Shown here piece after piece: positions 42,889-53,158 of a stretch of 64,000 nucleotides of DNA. The stretch comes from Crossaster papposus (lineage: Eukaryota > Echinodermata > Asteroidea > Velatida > Solasteridae). Every line of letters begins with the position of its first letter. Position 1 is the stretch's first letter. The notes below the pieces were generated by a model. That model searched no databases, had not been told where the DNA came from, and saw only the letters and a program-made list of their open reading frames with translations. Both the position numbers and the translations under genes were made by a program. The stretch is from the NCBI GenBank assembly GCA_037893245.1, contig JBAIAA010000261.1:62001-126000 (forward strand). Reading direction: 5' to 3'.

Positions 42889-44664
42889 TAGTCCAGTCAA
42901 AATACATAATTTTGTTTTGTTGACCTCAAACAAATTGCAACAGATTGTTTTTGACCACAGTGCACTTCTATAAGGTCCCTAGAATGACATACTAAAAGTC
43001 TACAAAAATCCAAGTGGTGGAAATATGACTAATTTGCATAAATCGTTAATCCCTGCCGCGTAATATATGTATTCCCATATTTGGGTATATATATATATTT
43101 TTCATTTTTTGAAAAGTTTATTTTGGTGATTCTACTTACATATCCTTACTTTAATAACATTTGCTAAATCATATAAGTGACTGAATAATTATGAGAACAT
43201 AGTAATTATTAAAAATAATAACTTCGTGACCCTATAAATGTGCGCATATTACACTGTCTCCAGATATCATAAAGTAGTCAGTATTGACGTGCTTCAAATT
43301 CACCAAGTTGCTCACTGGCACAGTTATCCTATTAAAACCTTATGGAAAATCATATAAACAATGATAACATTGTGATATTTAGCCCAGCAAACACAAACTG
43401 GAAGAAAATGGTGTGTCCCTAAATTGGGCTAACAAGTAGATGAAGGGTTGTCTAAGGTGAGAGACTTGAACAAGTTCAAGGAAACCTCCCAAATTAAAGA
43501 TTGTTGTTGCTTACAATAATCCTATCTACGTTAAAATGTATTTTTGGGATTTCCTTGAACTTGTTCAAGTCTCCCATGTTAGGCAACCCTTTAACTACTT
43601 TTTCGCCCAATTTATGGACACACCATTTTCCTCCAAATGTCACAATGTTATCATTGTTCCTATGATTTTTCATAAGGTTTAAATATGATAACTGTGCCAG
43701 TAAGCAACTTGGTGAATGTGAAGCTCACCAATACTGACTACTTGATGATATCTGGAGACAGTGTAATGTGTGCACATTTATAGGGTCACGAAGTTGTCAT
43801 TTTTGATAATTACTATGTTCTCATAATTATTCAGTCACTTATATGATTTAGCAAATGTTATTGAAGTAAGGATATCTAAGTAGAATCACAAAAATACACT
43901 TTTTTTAAAATAAAAAAAATATATATATACCCAAATATGGGAATAATAATATTACGCGGCAGGGATTAAGAGCAACCAAGCATAGCCCGTAATCTTTCTT
44001 AGTCCGTAATTTGTCTTAGTTTGCCTGTTTTATATTTTTATATTTTTGTTGTTTTTATTGTATTTATTGTATTTCTGTAATGCGCCTTTAGCGTTAATTG
44101 TTTTTACTATAGCTTGAAACCCTCCTTCCACCTTCTCTGTTTGGTGTTTTTCTGTTGGTGTTTTTCTGTTTTTATCAACCAGATTGTGTGTCTTGTCTAT
44201 TTACTGTTAGTCCGTTCATTTGTCCATTTTGTGTGTGTTAACCATGCAGCTCTGTTTGTTAAGTCTCTTTGTCGTGATTGTCTTGCTGTTGCGTTGATTG
44301 ATGTTCTGTGTCTGTCATTTAATTTGCTTGGTTTTAATGTATTTTAATTTATAATGTTTATGTAATTGTAATTACGATTTTTTATTGCATAATTTCCTTT
44401 TTTTTCAAATACTGATTGGGTTTTAAATTAACATGTTTTACTGTGAAGCGCCTTGAGCGTCAATTTTTGACGGATTTGGCGCTATATAAGAATTGTCTAT
44501 TATTATTATTATTATTAACGATTTATGCAAATTAGTCTTATTTCCACCACTTGGATTTTTGTAGATTTTTAGTATGTCATTCTAGGGACCTTATAGAAGT
44601 GCACTGTGGTGAAAAACAATCTGTTGCAATTTGTTTGAGGTCAAAACGTATTTTTCCTGGACTA
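42889..44664. mobile_element. Large fold-back element 2, with a nested retroposon
   Basis: Ends TAGTCCAG (42889-42896) and CTGGACTA (44657-44664). Same inverted halves as element 1. The right arm is interrupted at 43970-44513. Its right end lies 72 bp upstream of the TRIM start codon. Confidence 0.85.
43970..44513 (+). mobile_element. 5'-truncated non-LTR retroposon or SINE with (ATT)n tail
   Basis: T-rich body, then gaagcgccttgagcgtc, tttggcgctatataag and a TATTATTATT tail. This 3' end is typical of CR1/RTE-related retroposons of marine invertebrates. ATTAA flanks both sides (43965-43969 and 44514-44518). The fold-back arm sequence continues uninterrupted if it is removed. Confidence 0.75.
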
Positions 44665-44736
44665 TTTGGAGATATTTTGAGAAAGGGAACACGTTTTACT
44701 GTTTTAATTATGAATTTTCGACAAATTCAGGCAACA

Positions 44737-45698
44737 ATGGCGACTAGCACTGTGAGAGCCATGTTTGATAGATTCATCAAGAATCACCTTGCGTGCAGCA
44801 TCTGTCAGCTAGGAGACGTACAGTGGACCAAAGACCCTCGACTGCCAGCACAGCTTCTGCAAGAGATGTATTGAGGCCTACTACGAGGGTACACATCGAG
44901 GTACCAGAAAGATACCTTGCCCTGTCTGCCGTCAGGAGACTGCGGTACCCCGGATCCGAATGGGATCGGTGGTCTGAAAACAAACTTTAATCTGACAAAT
45001 ATGATCGGGGAGATTTCCTCTCCAGAAAAGCTCAGCCAACTTTTGGATGATGATGATGATGATGATGATGATTGTAGGTGTCGCAGGCACAGTAGGGAAC
45101 CGAAACTATTCTATTGTGAGAAATGCGAGGTCATGATTTGCAAATACTGTGCTGTTTGTGACCATAACAGTCACGTGTCCGTCGAGTCTAAGCTTGCTTG
45201 CGGCTTGCGCCAAGGCTTCCGAGAATCCCTTCTCCAAGATCTAAACCAAAGAATCAGAGGACTTTATCTTCACAAAAGAGCTTCATCGAAAGCCAAGCAG
45301 AAGTTTAAGAACTCGGTAGATAGGACCACGAAAGAGGTGCAGGAAAGAGCGATCGAGATGAGAGCACTCGAAGAGAAGGACTTCATTGATTCCATCGACG
45401 CTGTCGAAAAAGCCCGTTGTGGGGACTTTGAGAAGCATGACGAAATTGTAGGCAAGTTGATTAAGACATTGCACACCATAAAACGGGTAGACAGGACACA
45501 ATCTTCCTCTGACCACAAATTCCTTTCAGAGTTTCCAAAAAGGACCGACATGGAAATGGTATTACATCAAAAGCCTCCCAATCTCACCGAGTTACAGGTG
45601 AGCCTAAAGTTCATCAAGGCGACTCCGTTTGTGTATCTGGGGAAGCTGCAGACTGACAAGTGGGAGCTACACAGCACTGTGTATCAACCACTCACTAT
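44737..45698 (+). CDS. TRIM homologue, RING/B-box/coiled-coil piece (before the insertion)
   Basis: The RING is read out of frame between two compensating indels, near 44811 and 44933. The B-box onward is open from about 44934. The Asp run (nine residues) from a (GAT)n tract sits between RING and B-box. The piece ends at PLTI, where the target duplication ACTAT marks the insertion. Confidence 0.75.
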
Positions 45699-45903
45699 AG
45701 ACAGGGCCCAGACCAGGACAAACTAAGGGTTTTTCCTGTCAAGGTTTTCTCAACGGTTTCATCATCCTGAACCTCAACCATTTGATATTAGCTTGGGGGC
45801 CACCCTGATTTTTGCCCCTAATTCAAAATGGCCGCCAAAATCCAAAATGGCCGCTAAAATAACATACATTACATATATACTGCTAATTACGTTTAATATC
45901 AAC

Positions 45904-46344
45904 GGGTTTATCTAAGCCAAAAATTGTTTATCTAAGCCAAAGTCGGATCGCTCAGTATGACTTAAGACGCGCATAGACCACAAACACCATGCACTTATTC
46001 TCAGTTATTGCCAGTTGCTCTCGTTATTTTGACGAACCAATAAATGAGCTTTATATTAACAAACGCGGTGACTGTGAATGTAAAGCAGCCGTGCATAACG
46101 CTTTGTATAAAATTCGATACATTTAATTATTTAGGTGGCCTGCCCGTCTTATTTCACTCCTTTCCCTCCTTTCCCTGTTCAAGTTGAGTATTTAACAAAC
46201 CTTTGTGAAAATGAACTGAGGTAGAGCCTGAAAGTTGACTGATGGCGTGCTTCCAGACCCATCAAATAAAATATTGATTCTAACATTATTGTTGGTACAA
46301 TGATTTCCTAATAAAATCACCCCTGGAAAATTACTGCTAGCGCT
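45904..46344. other. Interior of the 4-kb element, nothing recognised
   Basis: AT-rich, non-coding; a 71-codon minus-strand frame is unsupported. Confidence 0.4.
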
Positions 46345-46540
46345 ATTATGTGACCGAATCCCTCGAATGAGTCTCAAGGACAGGTTTTTAGGTATTTGCT
46401 CTATCACTCAGGTTGACACCTTATAATGTACAGTTGTTATTTTGGTGAATGGGTTGACTGCTTCCCTTAATTTCTCTAGTGTATGACACTGTTAAAAGGT
46501 GTATTTAATCAAAAGTAATTCTGGCGACTGTGGTTGGGCC
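46345..46540. repeat. Degraded tatgtgacc-type repeat
   Basis: ttatgtgaccgaatcc, gtctcaaggacaggtttt, atcactcaggttgacacc and ctggcgactgtggttggg match the outer element at 53159-54065 in order, in a shortened form. Confidence 0.5.
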
Positions 46541-46914
46541 AAATATGGAAACTAAACAATTGAGCGACGCGGAAGAAAAATATCGCGCCAAAACGTGACA
46601 TATCAATTTCGAAAATCTAACTTACATGTGGAATCGAAGCACTCGTACAAAGAGGAAAATTTATTAAATAATGTTGTGGCGATCATTGGATAAAAACTGA
46701 TCCCGTCTTTTGGAACACAATATTTCTTTCTCATAAACTGGAGGGACTTATTTTTATTTACAAACGAATCTAAAACGACCGTTGATTGTTGAAAGAGTGC
46801 AAGCGCGGATCCACGAATTTTTTAGACGAGGGACACACCCAAAACTGTAAAATGCGAGCGCGAAGCAGGCATGTTATACAGTAAACAAACAAACAGTTTT
46901 GTCCCCATTTCTTC

Positions 46915-47085
46915 TATTATTTGAAAGTAAAGAATGATTGTAGGCATCCAGCAAAATGATTGCGCTAGATATCCTGTATTTGTTCCGAAAAAATACATTT
47001 CATAATTCCGGAAGGCGATCGCGTAGAAAAAACCCAGAACATTATAAATTAGAGCCACTGCCGACGCCAGTTGAAAAATAAATTA
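46915..47085. mobile_element. TTAA-type MITE fragment in the 4-kb element
   Basis: atttgaaagtaaagaatgat, ggcatccagcaaaatgattg, tagatatcctgta, ggcgatcgcg and gacgccagttgaaaa are in family order; both termini are missing. Confidence 0.7.
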
Positions 47086-47094
47086 CATAAATAA

Positions 47095-47766
47095 GCAACT
47101 CGCCTTCTTGTTTTGAGATCACAATCTCGGGGACTAATGAATTACACCTTCTTACAAAACCATAAGACGCGGCATTCAAAATCAAGGTTCACTTTCCTCT
47201 TCTTCCCCTCTCTCCATTCTTGATGCTGTCCTCTCTGTAAGTGTCAAAAGACATGGTGACTTTTGGTCATCTTCCATCAGCAAAACTGCTTTCCAGGCAT
47301 TCTATGTTTAGTGGCTCACCACCAGATAATAAGACACCAAACATCTATACCTTGGTATATCACCAAAGGCATGGATTGTGTCAGCTGTGTGTGCTTCGTC
47401 ATTCCTTCGGCTCAACTGCACACACGAGGAAGCTGATGACAGGATTATGTTCCATGTGCAGGACATTCTAAGTCACCGGACAGGCCCTACATCCCTGACG
47501 CTGTCATCAGGTGACACAGATGTGTCATCAGGTCAATTTGAGAGATCTTGGCCTCCAAAGAGTTCTGGCTCATCCACAACTCAAGAGTGAAAAGATCAAT
47601 ATTACCACTCCACGATATCTGCATAACGCTGGGAGATGAGCTCACAAAGTACTGTACTTGCATCTCAGATGGCTTATCGAGTACTTTTGTGGCCGTTTTA
47701 AGGGTGAAATCGTCTTAATTCATTAGTCCCCGAAATTGTGATCTCAAAACCAGAAGGAGAGTTGCC
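47095..47766. mobile_element. Element with about 48-bp inverted repeats, inside the 4-kb element
   Basis: Left arm 47095-47142 (agcaactcgccttcttg..., gagatcacaatct, ggggactaatgaatta) is repeated inverted at 47715-47766. The interior carries a decayed coding remnant at about 47240-47530. Confidence 0.75.
47240..47530 (+). pseudogene. Decayed fragment with HEEAD-x-R ... DTDV motif
   Basis: Two overlapping frames give KDMVTFGHLPSAKLL and then LNCTHEEADDRIMFHVQDIL followed by SSGDTDV. An HEEAD(T)R...DTDV pattern recurs in uncharacterised, repeat-associated proteins of cnidarians and echinoderms (from memory, not searched). The fragment is frameshifted and lies in a TIR element, so it may derive from the element's own protein. 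Confidence 0.4.
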
Positions 47767-48414
47767 TGGCTCCATTGTTGCAAGTACTGCAAATGCAAGG
47801 GAGGAGATTGTTGTAAGAACCCATCACTGAATGAACACTACTCATAATTCTCATACCTGGACTCTGTTGTGTTACTTTATAATAATTAAATGCTTGTTTT
47901 CTTTCTTAAAACAAAATACGTTGTATTGTTTAAATTCCGAATTGTCAGTTAAGCTCTAGTAGATGACACAAATGTTCTCACTTTGCTCTAAGTTTGGAAA
48001 GTTTAATTAATAAGTATATATGGAAATTCCCGGTGTATGTATTTATTTGTTTGGTAATAAGTTGACCGAACGGTTTTTAGAAATGTTCTTGTAAAATATC
48101 CAATGAACATCTTGAGCACATCAGAAAATGTCTAGCTCCAACGGTTTAGAAGATACAGCTATGTCGGAAGTAGCACTTTCGATAAAAAGGGCGTGGTCAT
48201 ATAACAAAAAGGCATGGTAATTTTTAAAAGGGCGTGGTCATTTCTAGGCTGTTCGCACCGGATAGATATTTTGGCACACATCCCAAGTTGTTCATTGGGG
48301 TCATATCAGCCTAGAACAGTCGAGTTATCCTCTCCTAAATAATGTGCATACATGTCTGAGCCAGGTCCTTTACTAAATTATGGGGGATAAATAAGAGACC
48401 GTTTAAATCTGATT

Positions 48415-49290
48415 AAGGTCATTTTGGTAGCCATTTTGGATTTGGGCGGACAAATCGTGGGTAGCCACAAGTTAATTTCAAAAGGCTTAGGTTCAGAACG
48501 CCATAATGAAACCAACTTTAGTGAACTTTAACAGGACAAAACTAAGATGTACTTTAAATTTAAGTAATATGCTTTTGATGGCCATTTTAGCAGCCATTTT
48601 GGCAGCCCTTTTGGCAGCCCTTTTGACAGCCATTTTGACAGCCATCTTGGATTAGACGATAAATCTTGGGTATTCCCCAGACTAATCTTAAAGGCCTTGG
48701 GCTTAGAATGACGGAATCACTGAAAAAACTCTGACAGAAAAAAAACTAGAAGCAGTATAAACCTGATTAGGGTAATTTTGGCAGCCATTTTAGAATTTGG
48801 CGGCCATCCTGGATTTGAGGCCAAATTCTGGGTGGCTCTGGAGCTAAATTCAATGGGTGTACATTCAAGATGACAGAATCACACACAAAACCGTTGATAT
48901 TAAACGTAATTAGCAGTATATTTTATGTAGTTTTGGCAGCCATTTCAGATTTTGGCGGCCATCTTGGATTTGGGTTTAAATTCTGGGTGGCTCTGGAGCC
49001 AAATTCAATGGGTGTACATTCAAGATGACAGAATCACCCCAAAAAACGTTGATATTAAACGTAATTAGCAGTATATATATATTTTATGTAATTTTGGCAG
49101 CCATTTTAGATTTTGGCGGCCATCTTGGATTTGAGGCCAAATTCTGGGTGGCCCTGGAGCTAAATTCAATGGGTGTACATTCAAGATGACAGAATCACAC
49201 ACAAAAAACGTGGATATTAAACGTAATTAGCAGTATATACGTAATTTATGTAATTTTAGCGGCCATTTTGGATTTTGGCGGCCATTTTGA
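48415..49290. repeat. Tandem repeat of about 150-165 bp (GGCGGCCATCTTGGATT units)
   Basis: About five units with ttttggcagccattttag, ggcggccatcttggatttg, aattctgggtggc, caatgggtgtacattcaag, gacagaatcac and tattaaacgtaattagcagt. An inverted partial unit occurs at the left end of the element (45790-45905). Each unit carries GGCGGCCAT(C/T)TTGGATT. Confidence 0.85.
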
Positions 49291-49316
49291 ATTAGGAGCA
49301 AAAATCAGGGTGGCCC

Positions 49317-49630
49317 CACTGACCTCTATACATGGACAGATCATCATTGTTTCATTTTGAAGTCGGCATGCGGAGAAGTGCAACATGGCGGACCCACGAC
49401 GTGACTCTGTGAGCCAATGAAATGTCCAGGTGTTGGTACGATACGTATTACGTAATGTTTATAAATACAAAATGTACAGAATAAATCCGCTGACCTCCAC
49501 ACCTGGACACTTCATTGGCTCACAGCAGTGACGTCTCGGGTCCGCCATGTTGCACTTCCAGTTCGCGCCAACTTCAAGTGTTAGCACAGCAGAATATGGA
49601 CAATGGTCCGTCCAGGTGTAGAGGTCAGTG
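49317..49630. mobile_element. hAT-like MITE with 8-bp target duplication
   Basis: Ends CACTGACCTCTA...GAGGTCAGTG. GGTGGCCC flanks both sides (49309-49316 and 49631-49638). The uninserted sequence is available in the inverted left end of the host element (tagcttgggggccaccctg). The arms contain gccaatgaa(g/a)tgtccagg and tccgccatgttgcac. The 8-bp duplication and CA...TG ends fit hAT. Confidence 0.85.
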
Positions 49631-49744
49631 GGTGGCCCCCAAGCTAATAATATCAAATGGTTGAGGTTCAGGAGGATGAAACCGTTGAGAAAACCTTGAC
49701 AGGAAAAACCCTTAGTTTTTCTTGGTTTGGGCCCTGTCTACTAT

Positions 49745-49896
49745 AGGCGACGGGAAAGTGACAATTTACCATGACGGCTTTATTGCCGCTTTTAAGTCGG
49801 GTGATTTTGCCGTGTCAGACCGCCGCACGAAAGGGGTTCTGATCTTTAGCATCGACGGACCCTTCGAGATAAAGAGAATAATCAGCATGAGATACG
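49745..49896 (+). CDS. TRIM homologue, linker piece (after the insertion, before the intron)
   Basis: It continues the frame directly from 45698: GDGKVTIYHDGF... to ISMRY plus one base, then donor G|GTAGGG. Without the inserted element it would be part of a single first coding exon of 1114 bp. Confidence 0.75.
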
Positions 49897-50340
49897 GTAG
49901 GGTTACCTTTAGCCTAATTGTTTTAAAGTCTGCTTAGTTTATAAACCAGTTGATTGTAAATGTAACAAAAATTGTTTAAGCATGTAAACAACATTTGCTT
50001 TTGCTGTAATATTCTAATAAACTGACATTTTAAAAGTTTTTTTCTTCATAAAAGCTGGGGTAAAAAAGAAGAAAATATGTTCTTGTAGTCTGGTTCCCTG
50101 ACCTTGTTTTAGACGATACGAAGCAATGTATAGAACCAGACCAGCTGGATCGAGCCCCTTCACGATGGAAACAAAAATTGTGAATTTAGGGTAATATTCC
50201 AAGAGAGAGAAAAAAAGGAATTTGTTTTTTGGGGAAAATGTGGCAAAAACATTTAATGAAAATGACAGCACAGTACACCAGGTGCCATCATTTTACAGGA
50301 TGCTGAAGTATTTTTTTAAGAACTTTGTCGCCCGTTTCAG

Positions 50341-50982
50341 GTCCAAGGGGAATAACTACAAGCAACAATACATTACTCGTAGCAGACGGCTCCCAGTACA
50401 TCATGATGTACGACAGGAACAACCTGCTGTTCATTGGCCAATTCCCTACCGTAACGAGTTGGTGCGAATATTTCAATCATCGATTCTGGAATGACGCCGC
50501 AGTATCAGTCGCAGTCAGACATAACGGTAACATTGTAGTAGGCGATGCAGAAAGAAATGTGTTGACTGAGCACAGTCCTAGTGGGTTGTTCCTGCGCACG
50601 GTACCACTGAAAGACGATATTAAACCTCTATATTTGACTATCGATAGTAAAGACAGGTTTGTGATATTGGGCCAAGATGCGGTATTCGTCGTTGACCATA
50701 ATGGGTTTGTGGTGTTCACTATCAAACCAACTACGTCTGGAATGAAAACTACAGACCACGTCTGTAGTTTGGGCTGCAACAGCTCGGGTTTCTACATTGG
50801 ATTGTTCGCCGACGGCCCAGTTCGAGTCGATGGTCACATTCACCATTACAACGATGACGGAAAGTTCCTCGGGTGCATTATTCAAGATTCGGGCGTTCCT
50901 AGAGGCATCGCGTTCACCGCAGACGGCCAGAAAAATGGTCGTGGTTGATACCGTCTTCGTGAAATTGTATCACAAAATATGA
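50341..50982 (+). CDS. TRIM homologue, NHL-propeller exon
   Basis: The acceptor cgcccgtttcag precedes 50341. The first two bases complete the codon split at 49896. Repeats of NHL style are visible (PRGITTSNNTLLVADG, VAVRHNGNIVVGDAERN, LTIDSKDRFVILGQDAVF, and GVPRGIAFTADG at the end). The frame is open to 50948 with a stop in GRG, but one fewer A at 50932-50936 gives a 17-codon longer end closing with YHKI and TGA at 50980-50982, which fits the last propeller blade better. Confidence 0.78.
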
Positions 50983-51136
50983 TTTGATTGTGAAGTACAT
51001 GTACAAACAAAACACGTCGAGTATAGATTAATAATAATGATGTATAGTCGGGCATATTTGTGCACAGCACGATTACCGGGGTTTAATAATGACAAAGGGT
51101 ATCCGATATACATACCTTTTATTGTAGACCATTTAA
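50983..51136. other. TRIM homologue 3' flank
   Basis: No AATAAA near the stop; AT-rich. Confidence 0.3.
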
Positions 51137-51506
51137 AGGTAGGAAATACCATTGGTGATTGCTTGAATTGTCACAAATGGTGGATTTGGGGGTTGTTTTA
51201 TAGTAAATGTCGTTTAACTGACCTGTCCGAAGTTTTACCATCATGCATGCCGAAAAAAGCACACAAAAGGCGTTCGTTTTCAACTGGCGTCGGGCAGTGC
51301 TTCTACTAGTGCTGTTCTTGTTTCGCGTTTGCCGTCAGGTGATCGCGAATGTTTAGTTTTTAAAATAATATTCAATTTGTTTTGAACAATGATATCTAGC
51401 GCTATCATTTTGCTGGATCACTACAATCATTATTTACATAAGCAAGATATTTCTCAATAATTTGGTAGTAATAATTTCCGGTATCTGCAAATAGTGCATC
51501 CTACCT
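51137..51506. mobile_element. TTAA-type MITE, complete
   Basis: TTAA at 51133-51136 and 51507-51510. Ends AGGTAGGAAATACCATTGG and the inverse gcatcctacct. Confidence 0.88.
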
Positions 51507-51589
51507 TTAAATATATATATTTGTTTATAATTTGAGAACATTTGGAGCGAGATATGAGACGGAAGAAACCCCCCCCCCCCCCTTCTTGG

Positions 51590-51858
51590 TCATGGTTTCT
51601 CGTGATTTTTTATATAAGCTTTTAGGGGGGGGGTGCGTTAGTTAACAATAGTCTAGAGTGTATTTGTATTGAGGACTAAGGGGAAGTCCCTCTGCCTCAT
51701 ATTGTGCTTGGTATATTCGAGATTGGACAATTTGGCTTGTGATAAACTGATAGGGAATGCGGTACTACACCTAGGAGTAAATGGGTACGAGCCTCCACCT
51801 AGTTGTGGGGACATGCCATTTTGTTTGGAAAAGACGGACCGGGTAGCGATAATTTTAT
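51590..51858. repeat. Fourth, partial copy of the R segment end
   Basis: ggggtgcgttagttaacaatagtctag and gaggactaagggg match the R copies; it then diverges. Confidence 0.55.
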
Positions 51859-52098
51859 CTGCAGGTAGGTTGGTACATAGCGTACATTTATTAGCCAATC
51901 AGAACACAGATGGTGTTGACGTCATCGATGATGTTAGAGTTGTCTGGGACTGACTAGGGTTAGGGGTTAGGGGTTAGGGCAGAGAGAAAGGAATTTTATC
52001 TAGGGGTTAGGGTTAATTTGTCCCAGACAACTCTAACATTATCGATGACGTCAACATCATCTGTGTTCTGATTGGTTAATGTACCAACCTACCTGCAG
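51859..52098. mobile_element. Fold-back MITE with telomere-like loop, copy 2
   Basis: Same ends and arms as 40302-40503. The loop holds two tracts, tagggttaggggttagggg near 51955 and aggggttagggttaat near 52003. Confidence 0.88.
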
Positions 52099-53158
52099 AT
52101 TTTTTTTTATCGCGACCGGGTAGTGGGGACATTATTCGAGTCCTCATAGCGCGTTGGGTCTGCAGTAAAGGGGTTAAGAGGTAAAAATGGGTTAGGGTAT
52201 AATGAAACGAATTGTAGAAGACAAATTAAGGGTGATGTTGAACATTTTAGAATTTTAGAGTGTTCAGAGTTTGGGATTAGAGAGATTACACTTAGCACAC
52301 AAACCCTATGGATTTTCCCCATCATAACGCAATGTACCACAAAAATTGATGTACCTGCGAGGGCAGGGATGGTTTCATGGGCCCAATATCCAGGGTAATA
52401 ATGTGAGAGCGCCTTGAGTACCAGTCTTGGTAGATACGTGCGCTATATAAAAACCTGCCTATTAGGCCAAATACAAAAGAAAACATGTTTAGCGTCACCG
52501 CCCGCTTCTTTTTTGGGGGCCGCCTCTTTTTTTCTTTTTCCTTTTTTTGTTAAAAAAAATGATAAATTTGAACATTTAAAAAAAAAAAAAAAAAAAATTA
52601 AGATAATAAAATGTTAAGATCGTATTTTAGACTTTGGCATCACTGTGTACATGCTCTGGAAATATTTTTTGTTCTAATAGGAAGGCTAGGGTGTGACGTG
52701 TAGTCATGTACTGTGCATACTTGATCGCCCCAATTGTGGGTGAACCATGTTTCAATTTTAAATTTGAAGATAGGGTGTGACATACTGCATGACTCGAATT
52801 AAGATGTGTCGGGCGGCCATTTTGGAAAAAAAAGAAAAAAGGGCCTCCTCCTTCCTTTTTAAAATGATGTAAGTTGCATACCACTGTGTTAAGGGGAAAC
52901 CACCTTTTGTCCCTAGACTCTCAATGATATAACCAGTTAAAAGTGCTATATACAATCTGTTATTCTTGTTATTATTATCGCCATGGAAATTTTGTTCACA
53001 AATTGTGTAATCGGGCTGAACAATTGTTTTATTGTATAAGAGTTTGTTTTATTCATGAAGCTAACACTTTTACCTTCTTCACTTTCAAACCAGATACGTG
53101 TACTTTATAGTTTCAAGTTAAGTGTACTGTTTGCAGAGATTAAGAAAACATTAACAAT
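52099..53158. other. No gene; contains a retroposon-tail remnant and low-complexity runs
   Basis: 52405-52455 has gcgccttgagtacc...gcgctatataaa, a 3' end like that at 44450-44500. T and A runs are present at 52505-52600. gggcggccattttggaaaaa occurs near 52810. Confidence 0.45.

Larger units (their letters stand above)
45699..49739. mobile_element. 4.04-kb composite element inserted in the TRIM coding exon
   Basis: It starts AGACAGGGCCCAGACCAGG and ends with the inverted complement. The ends are inverted repeats of about 110 bp, extending imperfectly to over 200 bp (cctgtcaaggttttctcaacgg, ctcaaccatttgatatta, gcttgggggccacc, ccaaaatggccgc, tgctaattacgtttaatat). ACTAT occurs on both sides (45694-45698 and 49740-49744). 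Joining 45698 to 49745 restores the TRIM reading frame, so the boundaries are exact. No transposase is recognisable. The 5-bp duplication does not settle the superfamily. Confidence 0.85.
44737..50982 (+). pseudogene. TRIM-NHL-type E3 ubiquitin ligase homologue, broken
   Basis: The gene starts with the ATG at 44737 (MATSTVRAMFDRFIKNHLAC). A RING finger follows (CSIC...CQHSFCKRC...CPVCRQ), then an Asp run from (GAT)n. Next come a B-box (CRCRRHSREPKLFYCEKC...C..C...H...H), a coiled-coil region rich in Glu/Lys, a linker, and a C-terminal NHL-like propeller. Coding pieces are 44737-45698, 49745-49896 and 50341-50982, with an intron 49897-50340 (G|GTAGGG ... TTTCAG). A 4041-bp element separates the first two pieces. 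An apparent 4-base CTAG insertion shifts the frame inside the RING and stops at about 44872. A loss of one base near 44933 restores it. One extra A in the run at 50932-50936 shifts the last 17 codons. Intact length would be about 584 residues, within the TRIM2/3/56-like range. Such proteins attach ubiquitin to targets and are expanded in echinoderms. I judge it a pseudogene, but assembly indels are possible. Confidence 0.8.

Noticed and set aside
44114..44347. 77-codon hydrophobic frame (MKPSFHLLCLVFFCW...)
   Set aside because: Lies inside the T-rich body of the retroposon at 43970-44513; hydrophobicity reflects T-rich composition.
45699..49739. Maverick/Polinton assignment from the AG-starting terminus
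   Set aside because: The matching duplication is 5 bp, not 6, and none of the expected genes is present.
51950..52015. Interstitial telomere or chromosome end
   Set aside because: The TTAGGG-like tract is short, degenerate and confined to the loop of a MITE that has another copy at 40302-40503.
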